From UBA5072 sp963822145 (GTDB lineage Bacteria; Bacteroidota; Bacteroidia; Bacteroidales; UBA10428): 64,000 bases of DNA. Position 1 is the stretch's first letter; each line of letters starts with the position of its first letter. The stretch is from the NCBI GenBank assembly GCA_963822145.1, contig CAWGGG010000002.1:930001-994000 (forward strand), given 5' to 3'. Both the position numbers and the translations under genes were made by a program. This document shows positions 16,329 to 25,671 of the stretch, piece after piece. The notes below the pieces were generated by a model that saw only the letters and a program-made list of their open reading frames with translations, made no database searches and had not been told where the DNA came from.

Positions 16329-18143
16329 TTATTTTTTTCTTTCAACCCGATATTCTCCCGAAGGATCAATCTGTTTGAAAGCTATAACTTTCCCGTTCTC
16401 GACAATAAAAACTATGCTCAGATCGGCAAATTCCTTTAACCTGAATGTATTGGGTTTTACGGGAACAAGTTGGTATTTCGGTTGACCTGGAACTACAATA
16501 AAAAGGTCATTCTCCTTAAGTTCAACCACGATGGTTGTACCAGCCATTTCATATTTGCCTGCATAAGATGACAAAACTTCCGGATTGCTGAGATCAGCAT
16601 CAATCTTACGTTTGAAGCTCGTTTGCGCTTCATCAAGCGATATGATGAATCCATCAACACTTCCCTGGGGATCGGTGGTAAAGTTGAGCGACCAGATTCC
16701 AAATTCCTCATCATTGGGGGTGTCGAAGCGGTCGTAATGAAAATGGTGGAGCGGGAGTACCATATTGTGAAAATCAAATTTCAACGCTGTATCTTTCAGT
16801 GTAATCTCGATGATACCATAGGCCGGATGTTCGTACTGCCCTGTAAAGTCGGCCAGCGGATGGGAGGGTTTTGTTCCGCTAACCTTATCTGCGCCGGATT
16901 TTCCCCTTCCTTCCCTGCTGAATTGTTTGCCTTCTTTAACGTCCTTTAATACGCGTTCACTCCAGGGTGTCTGATCCAGTCCGAGCAGCCGCTCATACAC
17001 ATTATAGCTGATAATATTATAGAGAGGTGCTCCCTGGTCGCCAATAACAAATACAATCACTCCAATACTGTCAACAGGCATTACAGAAACCTGGGAATGG
17101 AAGCCTGGCAGATCCCCGCCATGATAGCTGAAAAAGTGACCCCTGTAAGAGGCTGTCCATCTGCCCATTCCATAAACAGGATTCAACAGCTCGGTATAGC
17201 CTTTGTTTTCGAGGCTGTTGTTGGGAAGCGCTATTGAGGGTGCCAGGGTAGATTTGATCACACTTGCCGGGATTACCTGCTTCCCCTGATAAATTCCGTT
17301 ATTCATCAGAGCAATCAACCATTTCGACATGTCATTCACATTGGATATAATAGCTCCTGCCGGTCCGACTCCCTGCTGATCCTCATAAATTGGAATGCGA
17401 TACAGGAGTGTAGTATCCCGTTTTTCATTGTAGGGAACGCCATGATCGGGTTGCTGTTCCATTTCTTTCACGGTGAAAACAGTGCTTTTCATATCCAGTG
17501 GAGAAAAGAGGTTTTCTTTCAGGTACTCTTCCCAGGTTTTCTGACTCAGCAATTCGATGGTGTAGCCTGCAGCCACATACATGAGATTGTTGTACAGAAA
17601 TCCCTGCCGTAGCGGCTGACTGGGTTCAAGATATTTCAAACGTTCAAAAAGTTCCTTTCGGGTAAAATCCGATTTGTACCAGATCAGATCATGCCTCGAT
17701 ATCCCGGTCCGGTGTGAGAGCATATCCCTCATGGTAACCGTGTTGTTGAGTTCATGATTGTAAAACTCGATGGAGGGAACAAAGTTCTTAACGGGTTTGT
17801 CCCAGTCCATTTTTCCTTGTTCTACAAGCATTCCAACAGCCACTGTGGTGAATAACTTGGTATTGGATGCTATCTGGTACAAGGTATTGGGTGTAACCGG
17901 GAGTTTTTGTTCATAGTCCCTGTATCCATAGCCTTTGGTAAAAACGAGTTTATCCTTGATAACAATACCCACGCAGGCACCAGGTACATTCCAGTCTTTC
18001 AGGGTCTTTTCCATATATTGATCAAACCCTTTAAGCCGTTTTGTAATATCCGGGGTCTGTGCATGCATGGAAGGACAAAGAAAAACCAGTAAAAAAGCAA
18101 AGGTCAGGATGCATCGGAATTGCCATGACACTTCCTTCTGCAT
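16329..18143 (-). CDS. Exported serine hydrolase, beta-lactamase class C/PBP4* family
   Basis: From ATG 18143 the protein has 604 residues with a signal peptide ending S-M-H-A-Q; a second ATG ten codons upstream (18173) is less likely. The penicillin-binding fold motifs are S-x-x-K in SNTKLF (Ser93, Lys96), Y-x-N in LYNNLMY and H-G-G in SYHGGDLPG. The C-terminal third has a DUF3471-like region (FTGQYEHPAYG) and a second beta-rich repeat (YAGKYEMAG). Such proteins act as D-amino-acid peptidases or esterases; true beta-lactam resistance is not implied. It precedes the transglutaminase-like gene by 10 bases. Confidence 0.87.
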   Translation of the reverse strand: MQKEVSWQFRCILTFAFLLVFLCPSMHAQTPDITKRLKGFDQYMEKTLKDWNVPGACVGIVIKDKLVFTKGYGYRDYEQKLPVTPNTLYQIASNTKLFTTVAVGMLVEQGKMDWDKPVKNFVPSIEFYNHELNNTVTMRDMLSHRTGISRHDLIWYKSDFTRKELFERLKYLEPSQPLRQGFLYNNLMYVAAGYTIELLSQKTWEEYLKENLFSPLDMKSTVFTVKEMEQQPDHGVPYNEKRDTTLLYRIPIYEDQQGVGPAGAIISNVNDMSKWLIALMNNGIYQGKQVIPASVIKSTLAPSIALPNNSLENKGYTELLNPVYGMGRWTASYRGHFFSYHGGDLPGFHSQVSVMPVDSIGVIVFVIGDQGAPLYNIISYNVYERLLGLDQTPWSERVLKDVKEGKQFSREGRGKSGADKVSGTKPSHPLADFTGQYEHPAYGIIEITLKDTALKFDFHNMVLPLHHFHYDRFDTPNDEEFGIWSLNFTTDPQGSVDGFIISLDEAQTSFKRKIDADLSNPEVLSSYAGKYEMAGTTIVVELKENDLFIVVPGQPKYQLVPVKPNTFRLKEFADLSIVFIVENGKVIAFKQIDPSGEYRVERKK

Positions 18144-18255
18144 CAGATGGTCAGCAGCAATACGTGATTCCATTTTGTTTGGTATTTGGGTGATTACTTG
18201 AAATACTTTTTAAATCAAGAAAGAATCGTCCGAATGCCGTAAAACGCTTCGGATA

Positions 18256-19119
18256 TCAATACTGGTGAAAGGCATCAGAAATGAAAGAAAGTACTTCAGG
18301 AAGCGATTCCCGCCAGTAAGTCCAGGTGTGCCCTCCGTTACGGATCCTGAATTCATGAGGGATCTCTTTCTTCCGCATAGCGATGTGCACCAGGGAATTG
18401 CCTTCAAACAGGAAATCATCATCGCCGCAATCAATATACCACCGCACAGCCTTTTTCTGGTCATCCGGCATCGAATCGATCAAAGGCAAGGCACTATAAC
18501 GCTTATAGTAAGCCTCAACCTGAGCATCGCTGAGATTGGTAACCCCTCTCTGGTTAAAGCTGTTCTTAGCGTCTTCAGCGGAAAGAGGTCCTGTGTATGC
18601 ACTCAGTGGACAAGCCGAAGAAAACAATTCGGGATGATGAAGGGCATACATGAAAGATCCGCCACCGCCCATAGAAAGTCCCGCCACTGCCCTGTACCGC
18701 TTCTCACCCTTAATACGGAATTGTTTTTCCACAAAGGGCATGAACTCCTCGAAGAAGAAATCTTCATAGCGCCATTCCCCTTTTGGATCGTTGAAAAACC
18801 CACGCTGGCCGCTGCTGGCATCAGGCATAACGATGATCATGGGAGTTGCTTTTCCGTTATTGATGGCTTTATCTGCAATGTGCAACACTTCACCAAACTG
18901 GATCCAGCCGGTCTGGTCGTCGCCACCTCCGTGAAGCAGGTAAAGCACGGGATAGCTTCGCTGCGAGGTTTCATAGTCAGGAGGCAGGTAAACCGCATAT
19001 TTCTTATCTGTTTTCAGGATCTTACTGGTCATGGACAGGTTATCCATTACCTTGCCGGTTTGAGCAAAGAGGACAGCAGGAAACAGAGCTGCCAGGAAGA
19101 GTGATATCAGGTTTTTCAT
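18256..19119 (-). CDS. Exported esterase (esterase D / feruloyl-esterase-like family)
   Basis: From ATG 19119 the product has 286 residues with a signal peptide ending V-L-F-A-Q. The alpha/beta-hydrolase triad is visible: Ser149 in AGLSMGGGG, an Asp in YIDCGDDDFLFEGN, and His in RNGGHTWTYW. The YLPPDYETS..YPVLYLLHGGGDD stretch is typical of the PF00756 family, which includes feruloyl/xylan esterases and S-formylglutathione hydrolases. Export and the HTWTYW ending favour a polysaccharide-ester role, but there are no carbohydrate-degrading neighbours to confirm it. The frame is open to 19203, but those extra residues do not look like a signal. Confidence 0.85.
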   Translation of the reverse strand: MKNLISLFLAALFPAVLFAQTGKVMDNLSMTSKILKTDKKYAVYLPPDYETSQRSYPVLYLLHGGGDDQTGWIQFGEVLHIADKAINNGKATPMIIVMPDASSGQRGFFNDPKGEWRYEDFFFEEFMPFVEKQFRIKGEKRYRAVAGLSMGGGGSFMYALHHPELFSSACPLSAYTGPLSAEDAKNSFNQRGVTNLSDAQVEAYYKRYSALPLIDSMPDDQKKAVRWYIDCGDDDFLFEGNSLVHIAMRKKEIPHEFRIRNGGHTWTYWRESLPEVLSFISDAFHQY

Positions 19120-19256
19120 GATGGAAAGTGGTTTGATAATTGAATATTGAAAGTGAAAATGAGTTCCCGTATTGTTAAGGTAAGTATAATGAATATTGCC
19201 CACAAAAACAATGAAAACTGACCTGGAACGGGATTAATTACACAACTGAGAGCTGG

Positions 19257-19856
19257 CTATTTCTCAAAAACAATACAGGGTTCACCCCGGGTGACAATTT
19301 CATGGTAATTTTTAGCCAGCCTGATCAGGTTCTTATGAGTAGGCTTTCCCAGTCCATTTATTTTCTCCTTCATGGCAGGAGCATCCTGCATATAGAGGTT
19401 AAGCAGGGCGATGTGGGAATAGGATTTATACATATTGTTTGAAACGTCTTTATACAGGATCTTGTCTTCATAAGGGAGCTCCGTGAACTCATACCCTTCC
19501 TTTTCCAGGTAGTAATGTTCTCCACGGGTGTCCCTGAGGTAGTATATGCTGATTTTACCCTGAATCAGAAACTCCAGGAATACCTTTTTCCCGTTGATCT
19601 CCCTGGAGATGTAATATTTACCGTCAATAAAACGATAGCCCAGCAGGTTGTTCGGCGAATAATCCCCGGCCATGGACTTTTCCGGCTCTCTGAAGTAGCA
19701 GCTTTGCCCCCTGAGCAATTCTGAACGGAAGTCTATTTCGCCGTATACGGTATCCCCGTTGTTTTGAATGATGTATCCCGGGCGAAAGTCAATCTGCGCC
19801 TGCAGCAACTGTACAAAGAGAAAGATGACAGGAAGTATGCAACAGCGGTTTTTCAT
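19257..19856 (-). CDS. Exported protein of unknown function
   Basis: The 199-residue product starts with a signal peptide ending L-L-Q-A-Q. The rest is rich in Tyr and charged residues, with GYIIQNNGDTVYGEIDFR, YRFIDGKYYISREINGKK and FLEFLIQGKISIYYLRD. I recognise this as a pattern seen in many uncharacterised exported Bacteroidota proteins, some of which carry a further C-terminal barrel that is absent here. No catalytic motif is evident. On the minus strand TATCTTTA, one mismatch from the promoter -7 consensus, lies about 30 bases upstream. Function unknown. Confidence 0.65.
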   Translation of the reverse strand: MKNRCCILPVIFLFVQLLQAQIDFRPGYIIQNNGDTVYGEIDFRSELLRGQSCYFREPEKSMAGDYSPNNLLGYRFIDGKYYISREINGKKVFLEFLIQGKISIYYLRDTRGEHYYLEKEGYEFTELPYEDKILYKDVSNNMYKSYSHIALLNLYMQDAPAMKEKINGLGKPTHKNLIRLAKNYHEIVTRGEPCIVFEK

Positions 19857-19990
19857 TTGAAAAGTTGCCAGGAAACACGCGAATAAAGATAGTTATTTTT
19901 TGAATTTGCCAGGTAACTGGCATAAATCAGCCGATTGTTAATGTGATGTATAATGAAATTCATCATTTACTGCTGCAACAGATGTTTATA

Positions 19991-20995
19991 TTATTGAAGC
20001 TGAATCCTGGCTTTTTCCGGGATAATCCAGGAAAGGGATATCTCCATGCCGCCGCCTGGATGGGAAATCCCCGCCAGTTCTGAGACGTTGATATCGTAGC
20101 TGAAACCCATGCTGAACTGACTTCTATAATCGAACCGGACATAACCGATCAGGGCATCACGATAGCGATAATAAGCTCCCATGTATAAAAAGGATGATTT
20201 GTAATATCCGGTGTATTTCGAATCCACTTCAAAAGTAAAGCGTGCAATTCCGCCTGCGGTGATCTCCCGGCTGGGACCCTGCATCATAACCAGCATGGAA
20301 GGAAGAATCACCAGTTTCTTATCAGGCAAGGGGATTTCCATGTCGGCATGCAGGCACAAGCGAACATCCAGTTTGTCCATGGCAGAAGAGTAAGAGTAGA
20401 CCGGACGTGAAACATGATAGGCGGAAAGGCCTGCCTTAAGTTCCATTTTATTCTCAAAGGTATGACCCCATAAAAAACCGGTGGAAAAATCGATGTAACT
20501 GAATTTTTCATTATCCAGGACTTCACCGCTGTTGAGGGACGGGTCTATAATGGTTCCGTTAAACTGGCTGTTCCAGGTGAGGTTGTTCTGGTCAAGCGAT
20601 TGCTGTGACCAGGCTCCGTTAATTCCCAACTTCAGGTAAGACTGACGCCCGATCTCCACCTTTGATGCAAGTGTGATCATCACCTGGGTGATCCCGAAGC
20701 CGGCATCACCTGCCTTGTCGCTAAATGCCATAATCCCGGCAGCAAGGACGTCTTTCAGGAAAGAGCGATCGAGAGCTACAGCATAGGTAGTATAAGGGTT
20801 ACTGGTAGCACTGCTCCACTGGTTGCGATAATTCAGCATGCACCGGCCATTGCCTTTGAATTCGCCGGCCAGGGCGGGATTGACGAGTAACGGAGTTTGA
20901 GTGAACTGTGAAAAATGAACATCCTGCCCTGGGCAAAGGATATTTATCCCCAGGAAAATTGAAAGTATAAAAATACCGATGCCTGATCTTTTCAT
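19991..20995 (-). CDS. PorP/SprF family type IX secretion outer-membrane protein
   Basis: The 334-residue protein has a signal peptide and then the family hallmark QDVHFSQFTQTPLLVNPALAG and NYRNQW, followed by alternating beta strands ending in a barrel. PorP/SprF proteins are outer-membrane partners of the type IX secretion system; in Flavobacterium, SprF is needed to deliver SprB, a cargo with a type B C-terminal domain. Here the gene starts 3 bases after the stop of such a cargo gene, so the two probably form one cargo-plus-partner unit. It is a paralogue type, not necessarily the core secretion-system copy. Confidence 0.9.
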   Translation of the reverse strand: MKRSGIGIFILSIFLGINILCPGQDVHFSQFTQTPLLVNPALAGEFKGNGRCMLNYRNQWSSATSNPYTTYAVALDRSFLKDVLAAGIMAFSDKAGDAGFGITQVMITLASKVEIGRQSYLKLGINGAWSQQSLDQNNLTWNSQFNGTIIDPSLNSGEVLDNEKFSYIDFSTGFLWGHTFENKMELKAGLSAYHVSRPVYSYSSAMDKLDVRLCLHADMEIPLPDKKLVILPSMLVMMQGPSREITAGGIARFTFEVDSKYTGYYKSSFLYMGAYYRYRDALIGYVRFDYRSQFSMGFSYDINVSELAGISHPGGGMEISLSWIIPEKARIQLQ

Positions 20996-20998
20996 ACA

Positions 20999-23344
20999 TC
21001 AACGGATCAAGGTAAAGTTACCCTTTTCCTGCAGGCCATGGCCATCTACAGTGGAACGGGCGGTAATGGTGAAGATGAATACCCCGGCATCCAGCGGCTT
21101 GCCATGCAACGTGCCATCCCATCCCTCTGAAAGGCTGCCGGATTCAAAAACCAGCTGTCCCCAACGGTTATAGATCTTAAAATGAAGCTGGTCCACATTC
21201 ACGCCCACAGCGTACAAAATATCATTCAATCCGTCACCGTTGGGAGAAAAGGCTGAAGGTAAATCCAGGTAACTGGTACAATCCTCCACATCCAAGATAA
21301 CAGAGGCCTGTGCAGTTCCGCAGAGGTTGGTGACCGTAACGGCGTATGTGCCGCTATCAGACACGGTGATCTGTGGCCGTGAGGATCCGTCGTTCCAATG
21401 ATATATACTGCCGGGGTTTTCAGCATCCAGGGTGAAGAACGTATTCGAGCAGATAAGGGTATCGGTTGGCCAGTGCAATTCAGGGACGGTCATTTCGTGT
21501 ACACTGACCGATTTGCTGCTGCTGCAGTGGTTGATATCACTGACCTGCACGGTATAGGTGCCGGCGGAATATACCATGAACAGAGGATTGGTGGTATTGT
21601 CCTGCCAACGATAGTCGTAATTTCCGGGCAGGGTAACATCAAGTTGAACGAAGGTGCCTCTGCAAAGAATTGTATCGGCTGGCAGCTCTATGTAAGGCAA
21701 TGCAGTTTCATTTATTAAAATGGTATCGTACCGTATGCCACAACGATGACTTGCCTCAACCGTATAGGTACCGGCCCTTGTAACAGTATATTCAGCATTG
21801 TGCGAATGATCCTGCCAGGTGTAGGCAGTGAATCCGGTACCGGCATTCAGAACTATCTTTTCTCCTGCGCAAATAGAGGTGTCCTTACCCAAATCCAAAA
21901 GGGGCATCCTCCGGGTAACTTCAATATAAAGTGTGTCTGAAACAGATGTTCCGCAATTGGTTTTTGCTTCGGCAAATATACCGGCTATCCCCTGCCAGTT
22001 TTCATTCCAGGATACCATGCAGCTGTCTTCTTCTGAAGTCAGTATATTTCCCGCTTCAGGCGGAATAATGTGCCAGCTTATTGAATCGGCATTTGGTTGA
22101 TTTGTTCTATAGGAAGCTACAATATTTTCATTGCAGATTAGAATTTCACCTTCGGGTGTATCAGGTTTCCCTGCTATCATGCCATTGGTTGATTGATTGA
22201 TTAATACATCCAGGCCTAAACTTTCGACAGCAATAACCACATCTTTGCGGCCATCATTATTGATGTCGCCAACACAAAAACCTTTAGGCAGACAGTGCGT
22301 TGGAGTAAATGCCGGGAATGAAACATATGAATGGTAATTGTTGAATGTATTTTGTTCATAAACAGTCATTTCACTCCAACCATCATGCACCATGATAATT
22401 TCATTCCTGCCATCGCAATTCAGATCTTCAATCCTTAATTTAGAGTTATTGATGTATGCGCCAAGATTAACGGAAGGTTGTAATATACCTAAAGCGGTAT
22501 CCTGGTGAAAAAGTCTTAAAAGGGGATTGAAGTTTTGATCGTTGGCAGAAAGAGCCAAATCATTGAACCCATCATTGTTTAAATCACCAATGGCAATACC
22601 GTTGAAAGGATAAATACTCTCGTACTCCAGAGAGCCATTTAAATTGCCCGAAAGGTCCTGTCTGTAAATGTATATTCTATAAGAAAATTGCCCCAGCATA
22701 AAAACAATATCATCCAGTCCGTCATTATTGATATCCCCGACTTCAATCTGGTCATAACCCCCTGAAGGCGCCGGATAGGTTTGAATGGAGAAACCGGAAG
22801 ACGGTTCCTGATACATTACTGAAATGTAACTATTTCCCCAATGAGAAATGACAATGTCTGTAAGACTGTCGTGATTCAGATCGCCGAAACTTATATCATA
22901 GGCATGAGGATACCCACTATAATAGGTTTCTACAGGCAGCATTGAACCGGAATTATTTTGAAAGAAGATGCCTATACTGTCAGAATAGCTTATTACTATG
23001 TCGGTCAAATGGTCGTTGTTTACATCGGCAATTATTAAGGATTCTATCCCTGGATATACATGAGGATAATGGTACTTCACCGGTGCTTTTAAATTACCGG
23101 AATGATCCTGTAAATAAACAAAAATGCAAAAATCATTTTCTTCATCAAAATAGAAGGAAGTACCCAAAACTACGTCATTTAATCCGTCGTGGTTCACATC
23201 TCCAATGCCCACTACTTTAGGCCAGGAACCTGTCGGGTAAGAAACATGTGGTGCAAAGCTGATCTGTGCACTGCCGGTTAGGGATGAGCCCAGCAGGACC
23301 AAAAACAGGGCTGCTAAGATTAAATAGGTCTTAATACAGCACAT
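20999..23344 (-). CDS. Type IX secreted FG-GAP repeat protein with gliding-motility C-terminal domain
   Basis: From ATG 23344 the protein has 781 residues with a signal peptide ending G-S-A-Q. Seven FG-GAP/VCBS-type repeats follow, each with a D-x-N-x-D-G-x-x-D calcium loop such as DVNHDGLND, DINNDGLDD and DINNDGRKD. Next come three Ig-like/PKD-like repeats that share the form ADTILC, YRWQD and AGTYTVQVS. The last 90 residues are a gliding-motility-associated domain (SAFSPNGDGLND, IYNRWGQLVFE, W-DGT, G-VFIFTITA), the type B sorting signal for type IX secretion. It is probably a surface adhesin-like or binding protein. The PorP/SprF partner gene lies 3 bases downstream. Confidence 0.9.
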   Translation of the reverse strand: MCCIKTYLILAALFLVLLGSSLTGSAQISFAPHVSYPTGSWPKVVGIGDVNHDGLNDVVLGTSFYFDEENDFCIFVYLQDHSGNLKAPVKYHYPHVYPGIESLIIADVNNDHLTDIVISYSDSIGIFFQNNSGSMLPVETYYSGYPHAYDISFGDLNHDSLTDIVISHWGNSYISVMYQEPSSGFSIQTYPAPSGGYDQIEVGDINNDGLDDIVFMLGQFSYRIYIYRQDLSGNLNGSLEYESIYPFNGIAIGDLNNDGFNDLALSANDQNFNPLLRLFHQDTALGILQPSVNLGAYINNSKLRIEDLNCDGRNEIIMVHDGWSEMTVYEQNTFNNYHSYVSFPAFTPTHCLPKGFCVGDINNDGRKDVVIAVESLGLDVLINQSTNGMIAGKPDTPEGEILICNENIVASYRTNQPNADSISWHIIPPEAGNILTSEEDSCMVSWNENWQGIAGIFAEAKTNCGTSVSDTLYIEVTRRMPLLDLGKDTSICAGEKIVLNAGTGFTAYTWQDHSHNAEYTVTRAGTYTVEASHRCGIRYDTILINETALPYIELPADTILCRGTFVQLDVTLPGNYDYRWQDNTTNPLFMVYSAGTYTVQVSDINHCSSSKSVSVHEMTVPELHWPTDTLICSNTFFTLDAENPGSIYHWNDGSSRPQITVSDSGTYAVTVTNLCGTAQASVILDVEDCTSYLDLPSAFSPNGDGLNDILYAVGVNVDQLHFKIYNRWGQLVFESGSLSEGWDGTLHGKPLDAGVFIFTITARSTVDGHGLQEKGNFTLIR

Positions 23345-23566
23345 AGCATACAAAAATTCTGGTATTCAGGCAAGTGGACAAAACAGCAGGAAGGTGCCAG
23401 CCGGTTTTCGTTTGTCTTTCCATAACGGGTCTGATGATAAGCTGTTTCAAATATAACGGTTCAGTGTTATCTTTCCAAAAATTACCGAATTTAGACTATT
23501 CAAATACTTTACTTTTTAAAACCGATTTTCTATCTTTCCTGTATACAATACAATAACGATAATCCT

Positions 23567-24235
23567 ATGAAACCTATCCTTGGCAAGGTCATTTTCCGGT
23601 TTTCGATGCTGCTGGTGCTGATGTTGCTGCTGATCTTCCTGCCGGCAGGTACATTCCTTTACTGGCAGGCCTGGGTCTTTGCAGCAATACTGATCGTCCC
23701 GATGATTTTTGTGCTCTTTTATTTTCTGAAGCGCGATCCTGAGTTTCTCGCTCGCCGGGCACAGTTCAAAGAGAGGGAAAAGCAACAGAAATGGGTGGTA
23801 GGGCTCACTGCCCCGCTTTTTCTGGCGGCTTTCCTTGTGCCAGGACTGGATCATCGCTTTTCCTGGTCAGCAGTTCCCACCGATGTGGTCATCGCAGCAG
23901 ACTTCTTTATTTTACTGGGGTACTTGATTATCTTTTCGGTTTTCAGGCAAAACCGCTATGCTTCAAGGATTGTTGAAGTGACTAGTGACCAGAAGGTAAT
24001 CACAACAGGATGGTATGGTGTGGTGCGTCATCCGATGTACCTGGGTGTCATGATCATGTATATGCCCGTTCCCCTGGCACTGGGTTCCTGGTGGGGTCTG
24101 ATCCCGATGGTCATCTTGCCCATTGTTCTGGTATTCAGGATTATCAATGAAGAGAAAGTACTCACCGAAAATCTGCCAGGGTACAGGGACTATTGCCGGC
24201 AAACCCGGTATAGGATATTACCCGGGATTTGGTAA
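23567..24235 (+). CDS. Isoprenylcysteine carboxyl methyltransferase-like membrane protein
   Basis: The 222-residue protein has about five membrane segments. Its C-terminal core VRHPMYLG, then a membrane helix, NEEKVL, L-PGYRDYCRQTRYR and LPGIW is the SAM-binding signature of the ICMT/phospholipid methyltransferase superfamily. Bacteria rarely prenylate proteins, so the substrate is likely a small lipid or isoprenoid acid; this is not known. It stands alone between the divergent secreted cargo gene and a small secreted protein. TATCTTTC, one mismatch from the -7 consensus, sits about 30 bases before the ATG. Confidence 0.82.
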   Translation: MKPILGKVIFRFSMLLVLMLLLIFLPAGTFLYWQAWVFAAILIVPMIFVLFYFLKRDPEFLARRAQFKEREKQQKWVVGLTAPLFLAAFLVPGLDHRFSWSAVPTDVVIAADFFILLGYLIIFSVFRQNRYASRIVEVTSDQKVITTGWYGVVRHPMYLGVMIMYMPVPLALGSWWGLIPMVILPIVLVFRIINEEKVLTENLPGYRDYCRQTRYRILPGIW

Positions 24236-24285
24236 ACCATGTCTTGCTTTTGCATAACTCATTCTGCCAGTTAAGAAGTTTATGT

Positions 24286-24293
24286 TACATTTG
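24286..24293 (+). promoter_or_regulatory. Putative -7 promoter element (TACATTTG) before the His-rich small gene
   Basis: TACATTTG is a full TAnnTTTG match. Transcription would start near 24300, right at the GTG at 24299, so either the message is leaderless or translation begins at the ATG at 24329. No clear -33 TTTG at the right distance. Confidence 0.4.
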
Positions 24294-24298
24294 CTGAG

Positions 24299-24595
24299 GT
24301 GAAAAACACTGTAATACCTGGCTGTCTCATGATTGTTTTGTTCAGTCTCACTTTGGGGTGGACTGACAATACCTTTTTTTCATACGCACCCATCATTTCA
24401 GACCATGAATGCATGGATGTCTCTGAACTTGTTGATACTTCTCATTCGCATAATGCTGCAGATCATGTTTTCACATCCGGCTGGTTGCATAATTCTGCTG
24501 TTCCGACAGGTCGTATTCAAATAGTGCCTGCATTACATGTTCCCATAAAGGGCAACTATGTTTCCGGCATCTGGCAACCTCCAAGATTCTGTTAA
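24299..24595 (+). CDS. Small His-rich exported protein next to a metal transporter
   Basis: The frame starts at a GTG (24299) and codes for 98 residues; an in-frame ATG at 24329 would give 88. An N-terminal hydrophobic stretch looks like a signal peptide. The mature part has clustered His and acidic residues (SDHECMD, DTSHSHNAADHVF) and ends with an IWQPPRFC tail whose Cys is one of few in the protein. I do not recognise a named family. The gene lies 95 bases ahead of a CDF metal-ion exporter on the same strand, which together with the His/Cys content suggests periplasmic metal binding; this is inference. The start codon choice is uncertain. Confidence 0.55.
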   Translation: MKNTVIPGCLMIVLFSLTLGWTDNTFFSYAPIISDHECMDVSELVDTSHSHNAADHVFTSGWLHNSAVPTGRIQIVPALHVPIKGNYVSGIWQPPRFC

Positions 24596-24690
24596 TTTCT
24601 ATCGGGTGGCAATCGAATTGTCTGTAACCGTGCTATACGGTTTCACTCAACTCGTACGTTTTCAAGCGTTTGTATCCTATTCTTAAGCTT

Positions 24691-25605
24691 ATGATTAACA
24701 CAATAACAGAGAAGAAATCACTGGCCCCTATCGTATGGATTTCAATAGTGGCGTCAATATTAACTATATCAATCAAATCTGCAGCTTATTGGATTACCGG
24801 TTCTGTCGGTTTCCTGTCTGATGCCATGGAATCATTGATAAACCTTGCAGCCGGCATCGTTGCTTTTACCATGCTTACTATTGCAGCACGACCTCCGGAT
24901 AAGGAACACCCATTCGGTCATGATAAGGCGGAGTATTTCTCCAGCTTTATCGAAGGATTGCTCATCAATATTGCCGGAATCGGGATTGTATATACCGCCA
25001 TCAACCGGATATATCATCCCCGGCCGCTGGAAGAATTAGGTATAGGGATGGCCTTATCTGTTCTGGCAACTGTGATTAATCTGGTTACCTCCCGCATTCT
25101 TTTGCATTATGGCCGAAAGCACAGTTCAATTTCACTGGAAGCGGATGCGCGTCATCTGATGACGGATGTATGGACCACAGTGGGCATCATTGCCGGAATT
25201 GCCCTGGTCAAGTTCACGGGCTGGCAGTTGCTGGATCCGCTCATGGCCATTGCGGTGGCTATCAGTATATTTTATACCGGAACAAAGCTTGTTATCCGCT
25301 CCACTGATGGGCTCATGGATACGAAACTGTCAGAAAAAGAATTGATTGCAGTTAAAGAAATACTGAATCGCTACAAGGATCAGGGAATTGATTATCATGC
25401 CCTGTATACCAGGCAGGCTTCCTCGAAGAGGTTTATCACTTTTCACCTGCTCTTTCCGGGGGATTTCTCCATACACAGGGCGCATGAGATTACAAAAAAT
25501 ATAGAGAATGAAATTAACGCTGAATTCCCCTATTCTTCTGTTTTCATCCACATTGAACCCCTCGGTGATCCGGATGCATATGATGATATACTGAAGCAAA
25601 GATAG
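24691..25605 (+). CDS. Cation diffusion facilitator (CDF) metal transporter
   Basis: From ATG 24691 the protein has 304 residues with six membrane segments. Family marks: SVGFLSDAMESLIN in helix 2 (Asp44), PPDKEHPFGHDKAEYFSSFIEG after helix 2, and H-x-x-x-D in helix 5 (His155, Asp159). These are the ligands of the transport site for Zn, Fe or similar divalent ions. The C-terminal domain (residues about 210-300, ending FIHIEPLGDP) is the cytoplasmic dimerisation domain. CDF proteins export metal from the cytoplasm in exchange for protons. Helix 2 has D-x-x-E rather than the D-x-x-x-D of FieF, so the metal cannot be named. Confidence 0.9.
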   Translation: MINTITEKKSLAPIVWISIVASILTISIKSAAYWITGSVGFLSDAMESLINLAAGIVAFTMLTIAARPPDKEHPFGHDKAEYFSSFIEGLLINIAGIGIVYTAINRIYHPRPLEELGIGMALSVLATVINLVTSRILLHYGRKHSSISLEADARHLMTDVWTTVGIIAGIALVKFTGWQLLDPLMAIAVAISIFYTGTKLVIRSTDGLMDTKLSEKELIAVKEILNRYKDQGIDYHALYTRQASSKRFITFHLLFPGDFSIHRAHEITKNIENEINAEFPYSSVFIHIEPLGDPDAYDDILKQR

Positions 25606-25671
25606 GGGAGATTGTTTTTAAAGTTGCAGGAATAACAGGTCGCTGAAAAATCAGCAAATAAAAGACAAACC

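Noticed and set aside
15842..16378. 178-codon plus-strand frame opposite the transglutaminase-like gene
   Set aside because: It is antisense to a well-supported lipoprotein, has no family pattern and ends in the signal-peptide region of that gene.
23374..23556. 60-codon frame before the methyltransferase gene
   Set aside because: No promoter, no recognisable domain and poor codon pattern; the spacer 23345-23566 appears to be non-coding.
24333..24524. Overlapping 63-codon frame in the His-rich small gene
   Set aside because: It has weaker start context and no mature-protein character; the frame from 24299/24329 has a signal peptide and metal-ligand clusters.
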